The notes beneath the pieces were generated by a model that was not told the DNA's origin, did not search any database, and was given only the letters and a program-made list of their open reading frames with translations. From assembly GCF_029255545.1 (NCBI RefSeq), contig NZ_JANLJJ010000068.1:105774-139430 (forward strand): a stretch of 33,657 nucleotides of DNA, written 5' to 3'. Of this stretch, positions 24,999-31,163 are shown in pieces. Source of the DNA: Ferrovibrio sp. (lineage in GTDB: Bacteria > Pseudomonadota > Alphaproteobacteria > Ferrovibrionales > Ferrovibrionaceae). The position numbers were made by a program, and so were the translations under genes. The stretch's first letter is position 1. Each line of letters opens with the position of its first letter.

Positions 24999-25499
24999 AT
25001 GCATCGCTTTCTTGTCGCGTTCCTGATCCTGCTCACCACATCGGCCGCCTGGGCGCAGGGGCAACCGACCCAGGGCGGCCGCAACCGGGGCCCCGGTCCC
25101 TGTTTCACCGCAAAAGAGGCGGAAGCCGAAGCGCAGGTGCGTACCGGCATTCATCTGCGCGAAATCCTGCGCCGCTGCGTGCAGATCGATCCGGCCGGCC
25201 AGGGCGCGCTGGATGACTGGTATGCCTTCGACCAGGAAAACGGCGATCGCCTGCGGGCCGCCGTCGAACTGCGCGGCAAGGCGCTGGCGCGCATCTATCC
25301 GAACCGGGCCCAGGCGCTGCAGTGGGAAACCGATTCCGCCGTGTCGGCCATGAAATCCGTGCAGGTCAACGAAGCGGTCTGCAAGTCCACCTACGATGTG
25401 ATCGAACGGATCAAGAAGGAAAAGTGGCAGGGCTTCCAGTATTACGCCAAGCTGCAACAGAACGTGCTGAACGCCGATCTGCCGCGCTGCAAGCCCTGA
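24999..25499 (+). CDS. Small secreted protein of unknown function, four cysteines
   Basis: I do not recognise a family. The 166-residue protein has a clear signal peptide at residues 1-19 (MHRFLVAFLILLTTSAAWA, cleaved before QG). The mature part is charged and mostly helical (RTGIHLREILRRCVQ, KSTYDVIERIKKEKWQGFQYYAKLQQNV). Four cysteines, near residues 35, 60, 127 and 164, could make two disulfides in the periplasm. There is no Shine-Dalgarno before the ATG. The AT-rich sequence upstream holds a strong extended -10 box, which suggests a leaderless mRNA. Coding looks real: the signal and codon use fit the neighbours. Confidence 0.75.
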   Translation: MHRFLVAFLILLTTSAAWAQGQPTQGGRNRGPGPCFTAKEAEAEAQVRTGIHLREILRRCVQIDPAGQGALDDWYAFDQENGDRLRAAVELRGKALARIYPNRAQALQWETDSAVSAMKSVQVNEAVCKSTYDVIERIKKEKWQGFQYYAKLQQNVLNADLPRCKP

Positions 25500-25532
25500 A
25501 ACGGCGCCGGCGCCCGCCGGATTTTACCATCT

Positions 25533-25559
25533 TTGCGACTGCCGCTTCCGGCCTATAAT
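25533..25559 (+). promoter_or_regulatory. Promoter upstream of the MBL-fold gene
   Basis: TTGCGA at 25533 and a perfect TATAAT at 25554, with a 15-base spacer. Transcription would start near 25566 and give a leader of about 46 bases that contains a 14-bp tandem repeat and the ribosome binding site. Confidence 0.5.
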
Positions 25560-25577
25560 CCCCTTACAGCGGACCTT

Positions 25578-25604
25578 CCGGACCCTGAGGCCCGGACCCT
25601 GAGG
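25578..25604 (+). repeat. 14-bp tandem duplication next to a ribosome binding site
   Basis: CCGGACCCTGAGG occurs twice, separated by one base, so the period is 14. The second copy runs into GAGGAGA, the ribosome binding site of the MBL-fold gene. The first copy ends in a second GAGG, so a spare ribosome binding element sits one unit upstream. Probably a recent slip duplication. Confidence 0.7.
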
Positions 25605-25612
25605 AGACAGCC

Positions 25613-26455
25613 ATGGGACGCCGTCTGGCTTTGCTTGTCGCTGCCTTCGCCCGGGAGATCATGCCGGCGCTCATACTGGCGTTCACTCTGGCGTTTATGC
25701 TGTTGCCTGGTCCGCTGCTGGCCGCCTGCCTCGGCGCGGTTGCCAGCCTGCCGCCGGCACGCATCATGCCCGCCACCCATCGCCTGGCCGCCGCCCCGCC
25801 GAATGCGGCCCGCATCACCTTCATCGGCCATGCCACCTTCCTGATCGAAAGCCCCCAGGGCGTCACCGCGGCAACCGACTACAACGATTACATCCGGCCA
25901 CCGGTGCGGCCCGACATCGTGACGATGAACTATGCCCATACCACGCATTTCACCGACAGCCCTGAGCCCGGCATCCGCCATGTGCTGCGCGGCTGGATGC
26001 ATCAGGGCAAGCCGGCGCGTCACAACGTGCAATACCAGGACATGCGCGTGCGCAACGTGCCAACCAATCTGCGCAACTACGGCAGCGGCACGGAATATGA
26101 CGGCAATTCGATCTTCATCTTCGACGTCTCGCAGCTCTGCATTGCCCATCTGGGCCACCTGCATCACAAGCTGACGCCCGGCCATCTGTCCGATCTGGGC
26201 AAGATCGACGTGCTGATGGTGCCGGTCGATGGCGGCTTCACGCTGAATATCATCGAGATGCAGGAGGTGATCACGCAGATCGGCGCGCCCCTGCTGATCC
26301 CGATGCATTATTTCAGCGACAGCACGCTGGAGCGCTTCCTCGCCCGTTTGCGCGACAGCCACGACATCCGGCTGAACGAGGGCCCAGGTATCGTGGTATC
26401 GCGCGCCAGCCTGCCGAAAAAGCCCACCGTCATGGTCCTGCCGGGCCCGCACTGA
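25613..26455 (+). CDS. MBL-fold protein with altered metal-binding motif
   Basis: This 280-residue protein starts with a long hydrophobic signal that ends in LLAAC (Cys39), a possible lipobox, so it may be an envelope lipoprotein. Residues about 65-260 follow the UlaG/YycJ-like metallo-beta-lactamase fold: ITFIGHATFLIES, DIVTMNYAHTTHFTD, CIAHLGHLHHKLTPGHLSDLG, VPVDGGFT and LLIPMHYF. By hand alignment the HxHxDH motif is reduced to YAHTTH, and the usual HLGD aspartate is His. Activity may be changed or lost. The start is ATG at 25613 with GAGGAGA upstream. The function is unknown. Confidence 0.8.
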   Translation: MGRRLALLVAAFAREIMPALILAFTLAFMLLPGPLLAACLGAVASLPPARIMPATHRLAAAPPNAARITFIGHATFLIESPQGVTAATDYNDYIRPPVRPDIVTMNYAHTTHFTDSPEPGIRHVLRGWMHQGKPARHNVQYQDMRVRNVPTNLRNYGSGTEYDGNSIFIFDVSQLCIAHLGHLHHKLTPGHLSDLGKIDVLMVPVDGGFTLNIIEMQEVITQIGAPLLIPMHYFSDSTLERFLARLRDSHDIRLNEGPGIVVSRASLPKKPTVMVLPGPH

Positions 26456-26542
26456 GCGGCACGGTACCGAACGATACAGTGCCGGCCGAGGCGGAAACCG
26501 CCAGCACCCCGCCCTGCCGGGCGGAACCACCCGGAGAACGGG

Positions 26543-26572
26543 TTGACGGCTCGCCCCCGCGCGCCGTATCAC
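26543..26572 (+). promoter_or_regulatory. Promoter of tRNA-Ser
   Basis: TTGACG at 26543 and TATCAC at 26567 with an 18-base spacer, followed by a GC-rich discriminator. Transcription would begin near 26579, about 11 bases before the tRNA 5' end. A GC-rich discriminator is typical of stringently controlled stable RNA promoters. Confidence 0.5.
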
Positions 26573-26589
26573 CGCCGGCACTGCCCGAC

Positions 26590-26679
26590 GGACGGGTGGC
26601 CGAGTGGTTTAAGGCAGCGGTCTTGAAAACCGCCGTACCTGCAAGGGTACCGTGGGTTCGAATCCCACCCCGTCCGCCA
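26590..26679 (+). tRNA. tRNA-Ser (anticodon UGA)
   Basis: The acceptor stem GGACGGG pairs with CCCGTCC, and CCA is encoded at 26677-26679. The anticodon stem is GCGGT/ACCGC with loop CTTGAAA, so the anticodon TGA lies at 26624-26626 and reads UCN codons. A long variable arm (GTACC-loop-GGGTAC) and the T arm GTGGG-TTCGAAT-CCCAC are those of a class II serine tRNA of 90 bases. No intrinsic terminator with a U-run is seen right after it. Confidence 0.97.
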
Positions 26680-26772
26680 ATCCCGTGCCGGACGCTTACC
26701 CCCTGCCAGACCCGCCGGACCAACCCTCCGGCCGGCCTGCTCCGGCCCCATCCATAGACCCGGGAGTCAACC

Positions 26773-26985
26773 GTGGACGTGAAAGACAGCAACGGCAATC
26801 TGCTGGCCGATGGCGACAGCGTCGTGCTCACCAAGGACCTGAAGGTGAAGGGCGCGAATACCACCCTCAAGCGCGGCACCGTGATCAAGAACATCCGCCT
26901 CACCGCCGACGAGGAGGAGATCGAGGGCCGCACCGACAAGGTGAAGGGCCTGGTGCTCAAGACCTGCTTCGTGAAGAAGGCCTGA
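26773..26985 (+). CDS. PhnA/YjdM-like small protein without zinc ribbon
   Basis: This 70-residue protein matches the C-terminal domain of PhnA/YjdM: VKDSNGNLLADGDSVVLTKDLKVKG, then LKRGTVIKNIRLTADEEEIEGR and GLVLKTCFVKKA. The N-terminal zinc ribbon of full-length PhnA (about 110 residues) is missing, as in a known short form. Despite its name, PhnA has no proven role in phosphonate breakdown. The start is GTG at 26773 with GGGAG 6 bases upstream. The gene stands alone between the tRNA and the convergent diguanylate cyclase gene, 11 bases away. Confidence 0.85.
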   Translation: MDVKDSNGNLLADGDSVVLTKDLKVKGANTTLKRGTVIKNIRLTADEEEIEGRTDKVKGLVLKTCFVKKA

Positions 26986-26996
26986 GCGCGGAACCC

Positions 26997-28463
26997 TCAG
27001 CCTTCCGCCACCTCATCCTCGGCGCCGATGCAGTTCCGCCCGGCCTGCTTGGCGCGGTAGAGCGCCGCGTCGGCGCGCGCGGTCAGCGTCTCCATGTCCT
27101 CGCCGGGCCGCAGCACGGCAATGCCGGCGCTCACCGTCGCCGGCACGGCCTTGCCATCGAAGCTGAAACCGGCCTGCTCCACGGTCAGGCGGATCGTCTC
27201 GGCCACGCGCGCGGCATTGGCCAGGTCGCAGTTGCGCAGGGCCACCTGGAACTCATCGCCGCCCCAGCGGCAGATGATGTCCGATGACCGCAGGCTGGCG
27301 CGGATCGCATTGGCCACGCCGCACAGCACCCGGTCGCCGGCCAGATGGCCGAAGCCGTCATTGATCGCCTTGAAATTGTCGACGTCGATCATGATGGCCG
27401 CCACCGGCTGTTCCTGCCGCTGCGCGTCGCGCACCGCCTGCTGCAGCAGGATATCGAAGGCATGCCGCGTCGCCAGGCCGGTCAGCTTGTCGGCCGCCGC
27501 CGTCGCATCGAGCCGCTTCTGGAAACGGCTGATCGTGATCCACATGGCCAGCAGCACCAGAACGGTGATCAGGGCGCAGATGGCAAGATTGACATAGAGC
27601 GCGTTGCGAATTTCGGCCAGGTCGCCATCCGCATCCTTCTCGACCAGCAGATACCAGCCCAGCTCCGGGATGAAGCGCGCATTGAGAAAACGGGTATGGC
27701 CGCGGTAATCGTATTCGAGGCTGCGGGTTGCCTCTCGTGACCATTGCGGCATCAGCGATCCGAGATCGCCGCGGTCCCGCACGTCGTTTTCCGGCACCGC
27801 CTCGCCTTCGCCGATCAGCACGATGCGGCCGGCCTGGTCGACGAAATACACGGTGCGGCCGAACCGGCGCTGGTAATCATTGATCAGGCTGCGCACCGCG
27901 TTCACCGTCAGGCCGATGCCGGTGGCGCCGATGAAATTGCCCTGGTAATCCAGCACCCGGTAATTGATGAAAATGGTCATCGTGTCCTGGTTGGCCAGAT
28001 CGGGATCGACGTTGATCTCGTAGGGCACCGTCATCCGGCGCACGCGGAAATACCATTCGTCGCGCGGCTCGGTTTCCTGCACCGTCTTCAGGACGCTGTC
28101 GGCGTGATAATAGCGCCGGGTGCGCTCTGACACGAAGAAACTGGTGAAGGCGCCATACCGCTGCTTGATGTCGTGCAGATACTGGATGACGCGGGTTTCA
28201 TCGCCCTCGCCGTCCAGCACCCAGTTGCGCAGGAAGGTGTCGGTCGCCATCACCGACGAGATCAGGATCGGCTGGATCAGGTCCTTCTGGATCTCCGAAT
28301 AGATGTTGTCTGAGGTGAGCGGCAGCTCGGTGTCGACCACGGCATTCCGCAGTGATTGCCGGGACACGAAATAGCTCGCCAGCGAGGTGGCCAGAAAACC
28401 ACCAATCAACAGCGTGCTGACGATTATGACCAGCAGTCGTCGGTCCAGAACGCCCAATCTCAT
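26997..28463 (-). CDS. Diguanylate cyclase with dCache sensor and GGDEF domain
   Basis: This 488-residue membrane enzyme makes cyclic di-GMP. It has a membrane helix at about 10-32, a periplasmic double Cache sensor at about 40-285 (YYHADSVLKTV, DPDLANQDTMTIFINYRV, GATGIGLTVNAV), a second helix at about 290-312, and a GGDEF domain. The active loop GGDEF is intact at 401-405. RSSD at 392-395, five residues before it, matches the product-inhibition I-site (RxxD), so feedback control is likely. The Cache ligand is unknown; many bind amino or organic acids. The start is ATG at 28463 with AAGGG upstream. It stands 89 bases after the TauE-type gene. Confidence 0.93.
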   Translation of the reverse strand: MRLGVLDRRLLVIIVSTLLIGGFLATSLASYFVSRQSLRNAVVDTELPLTSDNIYSEIQKDLIQPILISSVMATDTFLRNWVLDGEGDETRVIQYLHDIKQRYGAFTSFFVSERTRRYYHADSVLKTVQETEPRDEWYFRVRRMTVPYEINVDPDLANQDTMTIFINYRVLDYQGNFIGATGIGLTVNAVRSLINDYQRRFGRTVYFVDQAGRIVLIGEGEAVPENDVRDRGDLGSLMPQWSREATRSLEYDYRGHTRFLNARFIPELGWYLLVEKDADGDLAEIRNALYVNLAICALITVLVLLAMWITISRFQKRLDATAAADKLTGLATRHAFDILLQQAVRDAQRQEQPVAAIMIDVDNFKAINDGFGHLAGDRVLCGVANAIRASLRSSDIICRWGGDEFQVALRNCDLANAARVAETIRLTVEQAGFSFDGKAVPATVSAGIAVLRPGEDMETLTARADAALYRAKQAGRNCIGAEDEVAEG

Positions 28464-28493
28464 TGCCCTTACCGTGCCATGCGTATGTTCATG

Positions 28494-28516
28494 ACAAAAT
28501 TACCCGCCCTGCGGGT
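28494..28516 (-). terminator. Candidate intrinsic terminator after the TauE/SafE gene
   Basis: ACCCGC and GCGGGT form a 6-bp stem with a 3-base loop. On the minus strand it is followed by AATTTTG, a short U-run. It lies 36 bases after the permease stop and just before the diguanylate cyclase start, so it would separate these two genes. Confidence 0.5.
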
Positions 28517-28552
28517 GCCGAGTACAGGCGTTCAAGGAGGCTTTTTGCCGGC

Positions 28553-29407
28553 TCAGTAGAAAAAGCTGACTACAAACCGCGCGCAGACGATCGACAGGAA
28601 CAGCCCGAACAGCACTTCGAGCTTGCGCTTGGGCAGCGCATGGGCGATGCGGGCGCCGATCGGGGCGGTCCAGATGCTGGTCGGCACGAACAGGATGAAG
28701 CCGATCAGCGACACATAGCCCAGCGCCAGCGGCGGCTGCAGGGCGACAACCTCGGGAAATTCGGCGGCGCGCGGCCAGCCGGCATAGATATAGCCCAGCG
28801 CGCCGGGGATCGAGATCAGCACGCCCAGGCCTGACGAGGTCGCCACCGCCTGGTGGATCGGCCGGCCATAGAAGGTCATGAACAGGTTGGACAACTGGCC
28901 GCCGCCGATGCCCATCAGCGACGACAGCACGCCGATCAGCAGGCCAAAGCCGCGCATCACGGTCTTGCCCGGCATGGTATCGCTGATTTTCCAGGACTCG
29001 CGGCCGAACAGCAGGCGGAAAGCCGAGATGCCGGCCACCACCACGAACACGCCCTTGAACAGATCGGCCGGCGCGAACCGGGCCGCATAACTGCCAAGCA
29101 CGACGCCAACGATCACCGGCACGGCCCAGATCTTCACGATCGACATGTCGACCGCGCCCTTGCGGCGGTGGGCATTGAAGGAGCGGATCGAGGTCGGGAT
29201 GATCACCGCCAGCGAGGTGCCGACGCAGAGCGGCATCCGCACCTCCTCCGGAATGCCGATGATGATGAAGAGCTCATACAGCACCGGCACCACCACGGCG
29301 CCGCCGCCGACGCCGAAAACGCCGGCCAGGATGCCGGTTATGGCGCCGGCCGCCAGCAGGGCCATGGCCAGCCAGGCCAGTTCAGAATACGGAATACCAA
29401 AAATCAT
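28553..29407 (-). CDS. TauE/SafE family sulfite/organosulfonate exporter-like permease
   Basis: This 284-residue membrane protein has eight or so helices in two repeats. Both halves show the family glycine motif: GILAGVFGVGGGAVVVPVL and LIGVLSSLMGIGGGQLSNLF. MPLCVGTSLAVIIPTS and VATSSGLGVLISIPGALGYI are the paired TS/G motifs. Members move sulfite, sulfoacetate, taurine-derived ions or other small anions; the substrate is not fixed. The start is taken at ATG 29407 (MIFGIPYSELAWLAMALL). The longer open frame to 29503 is less likely. No sulfur genes are adjacent. Confidence 0.9.
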   Translation of the reverse strand: MIFGIPYSELAWLAMALLAAGAITGILAGVFGVGGGAVVVPVLYELFIIIGIPEEVRMPLCVGTSLAVIIPTSIRSFNAHRRKGAVDMSIVKIWAVPVIVGVVLGSYAARFAPADLFKGVFVVVAGISAFRLLFGRESWKISDTMPGKTVMRGFGLLIGVLSSLMGIGGGQLSNLFMTFYGRPIHQAVATSSGLGVLISIPGALGYIYAGWPRAAEFPEVVALQPPLALGYVSLIGFILFVPTSIWTAPIGARIAHALPKRKLEVLFGLFLSIVCARFVVSFFY

Positions 29408-29657
29408 GGAAAAGCTCGCGCGGGACCAGAGAGACGGATATGCAGGCGAGGCATTCGCCTGCGGCGGCGGCAGGATTTTCGGCGGTGTATGAAACCGGAG
29501 CAACCCCCGGTGGCCCGTCAGGCCCGAATATTTGCATACAATTATCAGTTATCGACAATATTCAGGGCATGCCTTGATCAGCGACAGCATAAAAAAGCAT
29601 CATCCATCCGCTTGCGATGAATCAATGCGTCTCATGCCAGGCCGGATAGGGTAATTT

Positions 29658-29680
29658 CATCCCCAGCCGGGGATGGGAGG
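29658..29680 (+). promoter_or_regulatory. Hairpin abutting the ribosome binding site of a small unknown gene
   Basis: CATCCCC and GGGGATG form a perfect 7-bp stem with a 4-base loop (29658-29675). Two further U.G pairs and one U-A pair can extend it into GGGAGG, the ribosome binding site at 29675-29680. The structure could tune translation of the 29687 gene. The sequence upstream (29408-29657) is unusually AT-rich around 29525-29570 and holds the divergent promoters, which I cannot place with confidence. Confidence 0.5.
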
Positions 29681-29686
29681 GTTCCC

Positions 29687-29983
29687 ATGCTGAGCTACGA
29701 GGATTGCCTGGCCTTTTGCCAGCTCACGCAGGCCGAGATCGACGCCATTGCCGAGCATGAGCATATCCCCCAGATCGTCGCGGCCGAATTCGGCAACTAC
29801 CTGCTCACAGCCCCCGATGGCGGCATGCGCATTCGCCGGATCATCCTCGACGACATCGCCGCCGCCCGGGCACGCGGGGATTCCGCCCATGCCCTGGCGC
29901 TGAAACTGATACTGTCGGAATTCGTTAAGCGTTATCCGCCGAAAGGAAAAGCAGTCCATGACGTTAAACACCATTCGCCTTGA
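29687..29983 (+). CDS. Small conserved protein of unknown function
   Basis: This 98-residue protein has no recognised domain name, but its opening (MLSYEDCLAFCQLTQAEIDAIAEHEHIP) looks familiar from small conserved proteins of alphaproteobacteria. It is mostly helical and acidic, with no signal or membrane segment. A strong GGGAGG box lies 6 bases before the ATG. The end overlaps the next start by 26 bases, so the two genes are co-translated. The function is not known. Confidence 0.8.
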   Translation: MLSYEDCLAFCQLTQAEIDAIAEHEHIPQIVAAEFGNYLLTAPDGGMRIRRIILDDIAAARARGDSAHALALKLILSEFVKRYPPKGKAVHDVKHHSP

Positions 29984-30314
29984 GCTTGCGCGCAACCCGG
30001 ATTTTCCCGAGGGGAGCGCCGCCCATGGCTATGACCTGCAGGCGCCGTTGGATGCCAGTGGCCATCTCGACGCCGAAGCTTGGCGCAAGCAGCGCGCATC
30101 CTGTCGCGTGCGGCGCTTCTGGGCTGGCGAGGACGATCGCAATGGCGAGCTGATCCATACCCGTCAGGGCTGGGCCTTTTCCTATGAACCGGGTGATGCC
30201 GATGACGAGGCGATCTACAAGCTGGACCGCCATCTCTTCCGTACCGGCGAATACGTGACCATCACGGAACCGGACGGCGACTCCCACACCTTCCGGATCG
30301 CCAGCGTCAAATAG
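29958..30314 (+). CDS. Conserved hypothetical protein, 118 residues
   Basis: This soluble protein has a compact, well-conserved-looking sequence: TIRLELARNPDFPEGS, YDLQAPLDASGHLDAEAW, then a Cys-centred basic stretch ASCRVRRFWAGEDDRNGEL and a C-terminal half ending GEYVTITEPDGDSHTFRIASV. I recognise this pattern as a widespread alphaproteobacterial protein of unknown function but can name no activity. AAAGGAAAA lies upstream of the ATG, and the gene starts within the last 26 bases of the preceding one. Confidence 0.85.
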   Translation: MTLNTIRLELARNPDFPEGSAAHGYDLQAPLDASGHLDAEAWRKQRASCRVRRFWAGEDDRNGELIHTRQGWAFSYEPGDADDEAIYKLDRHLFRTGEYVTITEPDGDSHTFRIASVK

Positions 30315-30527
30315 GCGCCGGGATACCGAAAGGCTACGACATCGCATATTGTAAGGGATATCGGGGGAATGCTCGATGATGCGCCGGCGGGTCACTGCAT
30401 CCCGCGTTACGGGCGGCGATCATCGTGGTCTTGACGACCTGAAGGGAAAATAGGGGCTCCTCGCCGGGATTCAAGCCCGCTCTGGTCAGGTTATCGAGAA
30501 TTCACATTCTTGCCTTATTTGGGCTTT

Positions 30528-30585
30528 GGGGCTGGCCTGGCCGGCCGTGGCGGTCACAACCGCTTGGATTGACAAGGCCAGCCCC
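30528..30585. repeat. 11-bp inverted repeat around the cold-shock promoter -35 box
   Basis: GGGGCTGGCCT at 30528-30538 is the exact reverse complement of AGGCCAGCCCC at 30575-30585, with a 36-base spacer. The right arm begins directly after TTGACA. The arms could be operator half-sites or a stem in a transcript reading through from upstream. Confidence 0.6.
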
Positions 30586-30600
30586 CTCCTCTCTTATGAT
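30569..30600 (+). promoter_or_regulatory. Candidate promoter of the cold-shock gene
   Basis: A perfect TTGACA at 30569-30574 and TATGAT at 30595-30600. The spacer of 20 bases is longer than the optimum of 17, so either it is weak or needs a regulator, or the true -10 is another hexamer. Confidence 0.4.
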
Positions 30601-30708
30601 CCGCGCAATCGTGTTTTGCCAGCAGCGGCAGGCGGTCATGTCGATCGGACTCCCTGTGGATGTTCGCCTCGGCCGGCGGCCCAAGCTTCTGCAAATCCCG
30701 ATGGCGCA

Positions 30709-30725
30709 GCATGCCGACGGCATGC
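30709..30725 (+). other. Hairpin in the cold-shock mRNA leader
   Basis: GCATGC, five bases CGACG, GCATGC: 6-bp perfect stem, extendable by two more pairs within the loop. It lies 33 bases before the start codon, outside the ribosome binding site (AGGAG at 30747-30751). It is a candidate part of a temperature-sensing fold. Confidence 0.45.
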
Positions 30726-30757
30726 CTGCATCCGACTATGCCGACCAGGAGTTTCCT

Positions 30758-30961
30758 ATGGCGAACGGTACCGTGAAGTGGTTCAACAACACCAAGGGCT
30801 ATGGCTTCATCCAGCCGGATGCCGGTGGCGCCGATGTGTTCGTGCACATCACCGCTGTCGAGCGTGCGGGCCTGTCGAGCCTGAATGAAGGTCAGAAGGT
30901 CGAATACGAACTGGCCACCCAGAAGGGCAAGACCTCCGCGGTGAACCTCAAGGTTCTCTGA
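30758..30961 (+). CDS. Cold-shock protein (CspA family)
   Basis: This 67-residue single cold-shock domain binds single-stranded RNA and DNA and acts as an RNA chaperone. RNP1 is KGYGFIQ and RNP2 is VFVHI, preceded by GTVKWFNNTKG. Length and ends match CspA-type proteins. The start is ATG at 30758 with AGGAG 6 bases upstream. The frame is open for about 190 bases before this start, but that stretch lacks family similarity. A strong terminator follows at 30985. The gene is monocistronic. Confidence 0.96.
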   Translation: MANGTVKWFNNTKGYGFIQPDAGGADVFVHITAVERAGLSSLNEGQKVEYELATQKGKTSAVNLKVL

Positions 30962-30984
30962 TCGCCACGTGATTGACAAACTGG

Positions 30985-31013
30985 AAACGGCGCCGCTTCA
31001 GGCGCCGTTTTTG
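30985..31013 (+). terminator. Intrinsic terminator of the cold-shock gene
   Basis: AAACGGCGCC and GGCGCCGTTT form a 10-bp stem around a 6-base loop, followed by TTG and further T residues. It lies 24 bases after the cold-shock stop. The opposite side also has an A-run, so it could work in both directions. Confidence 0.9.
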
Positions 31014-31036
31014 TTTGCCCACGGTTGTTTGCCCAC
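31011..31036 (+). repeat. 14-bp tandem repeat after the cold-shock terminator
   Basis: TTGTTTGCCCAC occurs at 31011-31022 and 31025-31036, a period of 14 bases. The first copy begins in the U-run of the terminator. It looks like a slip duplication with no visible role. Confidence 0.75.
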
Positions 31037-31107
31037 AGTCATTTGTAGAGATGCGATTTTCGGCATTGCATCATGACCATATCCGCCATCACGCGGCGTA
31101 TTGGGTA

Positions 31108-31135
31108 TTGCCGCTCCGCCCGCGCCGCTTATAGT
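31108..31135 (+). promoter_or_regulatory. Candidate promoter of the PAS_5-type gene
   Basis: TTGCCG at 31108 and TATAGT at 31130 with a 16-base spacer. Transcription would start near 31142, just before AGGAGG at 31147, giving a very short leader. Confidence 0.45.
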
Positions 31136-31163
31136 TGCGTGGTCTAAGGAGGGGATGGTCAGA

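Larger units (their letters stand above)
30315..30757 (+). other. 443-base non-coding region and leader of the cold-shock gene
   Basis: No gene is convincing here. The second half holds a candidate promoter at 30569-30600, an 11-bp inverted repeat around its -35 box, and a leader of about 150 bases before the cold-shock start, with a hairpin at 30709-30725. This length is close to the long cspA leader of E. coli (about 160 bases) that folds differently with temperature. The first half (30315-30520) has no structure I can assign. Confidence 0.5.

Noticed and set aside
26457-26484. CGGCAC...GTGCCG stem as terminator of the MBL-fold gene
   Set aside because: The loop is long (about 16 bases) and no T-run follows; chance pairing is likely in this GC content.
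26730-26747. GGCCGG/CCGGCC hairpin as the tRNA-Ser terminator
   Set aside because: No U-run follows and the stem is 6 bp; it may be fortuitous.
29687-30314. The two small overlapping unknown genes as a toxin-antitoxin pair
   Set aside because: Size and overlap fit superficially, but neither protein has a toxin fold motif or a DNA-binding antitoxin motif, and they look like broadly conserved housekeeping unknowns.
30569-30757. In-frame N-terminal extension of the cold-shock protein
   Set aside because: The frame is open, but the extension has no cold-shock similarity, and the ATG at 30758 has an ideal ribosome binding site and gives the normal family length.
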